NCBI GenBank assembly: GCA_002299245.1
Contig: DBOI01000169.1
Span: 1 to 7,132, forward strand
DNA length: 7,132 nt
Reading direction: 5' to 3'
Source: Hydrogenovibrio sp. UBA650
GTDB lineage: Bacteria > Pseudomonadota > Gammaproteobacteria > Thiomicrospirales > Thiomicrospiraceae
The notes under the pieces are model-generated. The model did no database searches and was not told where the DNA came from. It worked only from the letters and a program-made list of their open reading frames with translations. Position numbers and translations under genes: made by a program. Within the stretch, counting starts at the first letter, position 1. Each line of letters begins with the position of its first letter. This document shows positions 6,970-7,132 of this stretch, one piece after another.

Positions 6970-7132
6970 GGGGCTGTCCTAGATAACTAGTTCAGATGCT
7001 TTCTAACCCATTGTCTTAGCTGCAATAACTGAGATGATGGGTCACTGTTGTTAAATCTCCACCCACACTCCTTCAAGAATAGCCCAAAATGTGCTGCTGG
7101 GACACCATTGAATTTCCGCAGGTGGCGTTTGG
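6970..7132 (-). mobile_element. IS1595-family insertion sequence, end only
   Basis: The element's terminal repeat begins at or within a base of 6970 (GGGGCTGTCCTAGATAACTAG, 6970-6990, in two overlapping parts: GGGGCTGTCC and TAGATAACTAG), 17 bp beyond the transposase stop. It runs off the right edge of the window. The boundary is set by the point where the HlyD signal-peptide reading ends and the GGGG-type terminus begins. IS1595-family elements typically duplicate about 8 bp of target; the copy on this side would be AAGTTTTA (6962-6969), and the other copy lies outside the window. Exact subgroup was not determined. Confidence 0.8.
6987..7132 (-). CDS. IS1595-family transposase, C-terminal 47 residues
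   Basis: The - strand frame that ends with TAG at 6987-6989 and is open to the window edge encodes a C-terminus containing KRHLRKFNGVPAAHFGLFLK (first 20 visible residues), then ECGWRFNN and a closing QLRQWVRKHLN. This KRHLRKFNGV..FxLFLKECxWRFN pattern is characteristic of the end of IS1595/IS1016-type DDE transposases. The catalytic residues lie in the part outside the window, so intactness cannot be judged. The frame is too short and edge-cut to be picked up by a simple open-frame scan. Confidence 0.85.
   Translation of the reverse strand, partial: KRHLRKFNGVPAAHFGLFLKECGWRFNNSDPSSQLLQLRQWVRKHLN

Noticed and set aside
6970..7030. Outward-facing promoter in the IS end that might drive the adaptor and the 86-residue gene
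   Set aside because: Reading leftward, no -35/-10 pair at sensible spacing was found; TATCTA and TTATCT are poor -10 matches without a partner.

Overview
The window looks like chromosomal DNA of a gammaproteobacterium of moderate GC content (mid-40s per cent by eye, not counted). The proteins resemble those of marine sulphur- or methyl-oxidising groups such as Thiomicrorhabdus, Hydrogenovibrio or Methylophaga. That placement is an impression from protein style, not a database result.

Positions 1-5181 (+ strand) hold the distal part of a nitrate-assimilation operon. It begins inside nasA, the molybdenum-containing assimilatory nitrate reductase, whose N-terminal part lies upstream of the window. 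It continues with cysG (siroheme synthase), a TrpD2/YbiB-like phosphoribosyltransferase-fold protein, and mobA (molybdenum cofactor guanylyltransferase). Gaps are 29 bp, 2 bp and a 1-bp stop/start overlap, so the four genes are very probably co-transcribed. The logic is coherent. MobA makes the guanine-dinucleotide form of the cofactor that NasA uses. CysG makes the siroheme needed by the assimilatory nitrite reductase, which is not in the window and is presumably upstream. The YbiB-like protein is the member whose role is not explained.

Positions 5234-6178 (+ strand) encode a YlqF/RbgA-type circularly permuted GTPase of ribosome assembly. A 52-bp AT-rich gap containing a TATAAT box and an 8-bp inverted repeat separates it from mobA, so it may have its own promoter.

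Positions 6199-7132 (- strand) are accessory in character. Reading leftward from the right edge there is the 3' end of an IS1595-family insertion sequence (transposase C-terminus and terminal repeat). Next is a short HlyD-type periplasmic adaptor whose start codon has been cut off by that insertion, then an 86-residue tryptophan-rich protein of unknown function. The adaptor's signal peptide is still legible up to the IS edge but has no start codon before it, so the adaptor and its small partner are probably impaired or silenced. No RNA genes, CRISPR arrays or convincing terminators were seen. No wholly new system is evident; the most notable items are the IS disruption and the unexplained YbiB-like member of the nitrate operon.
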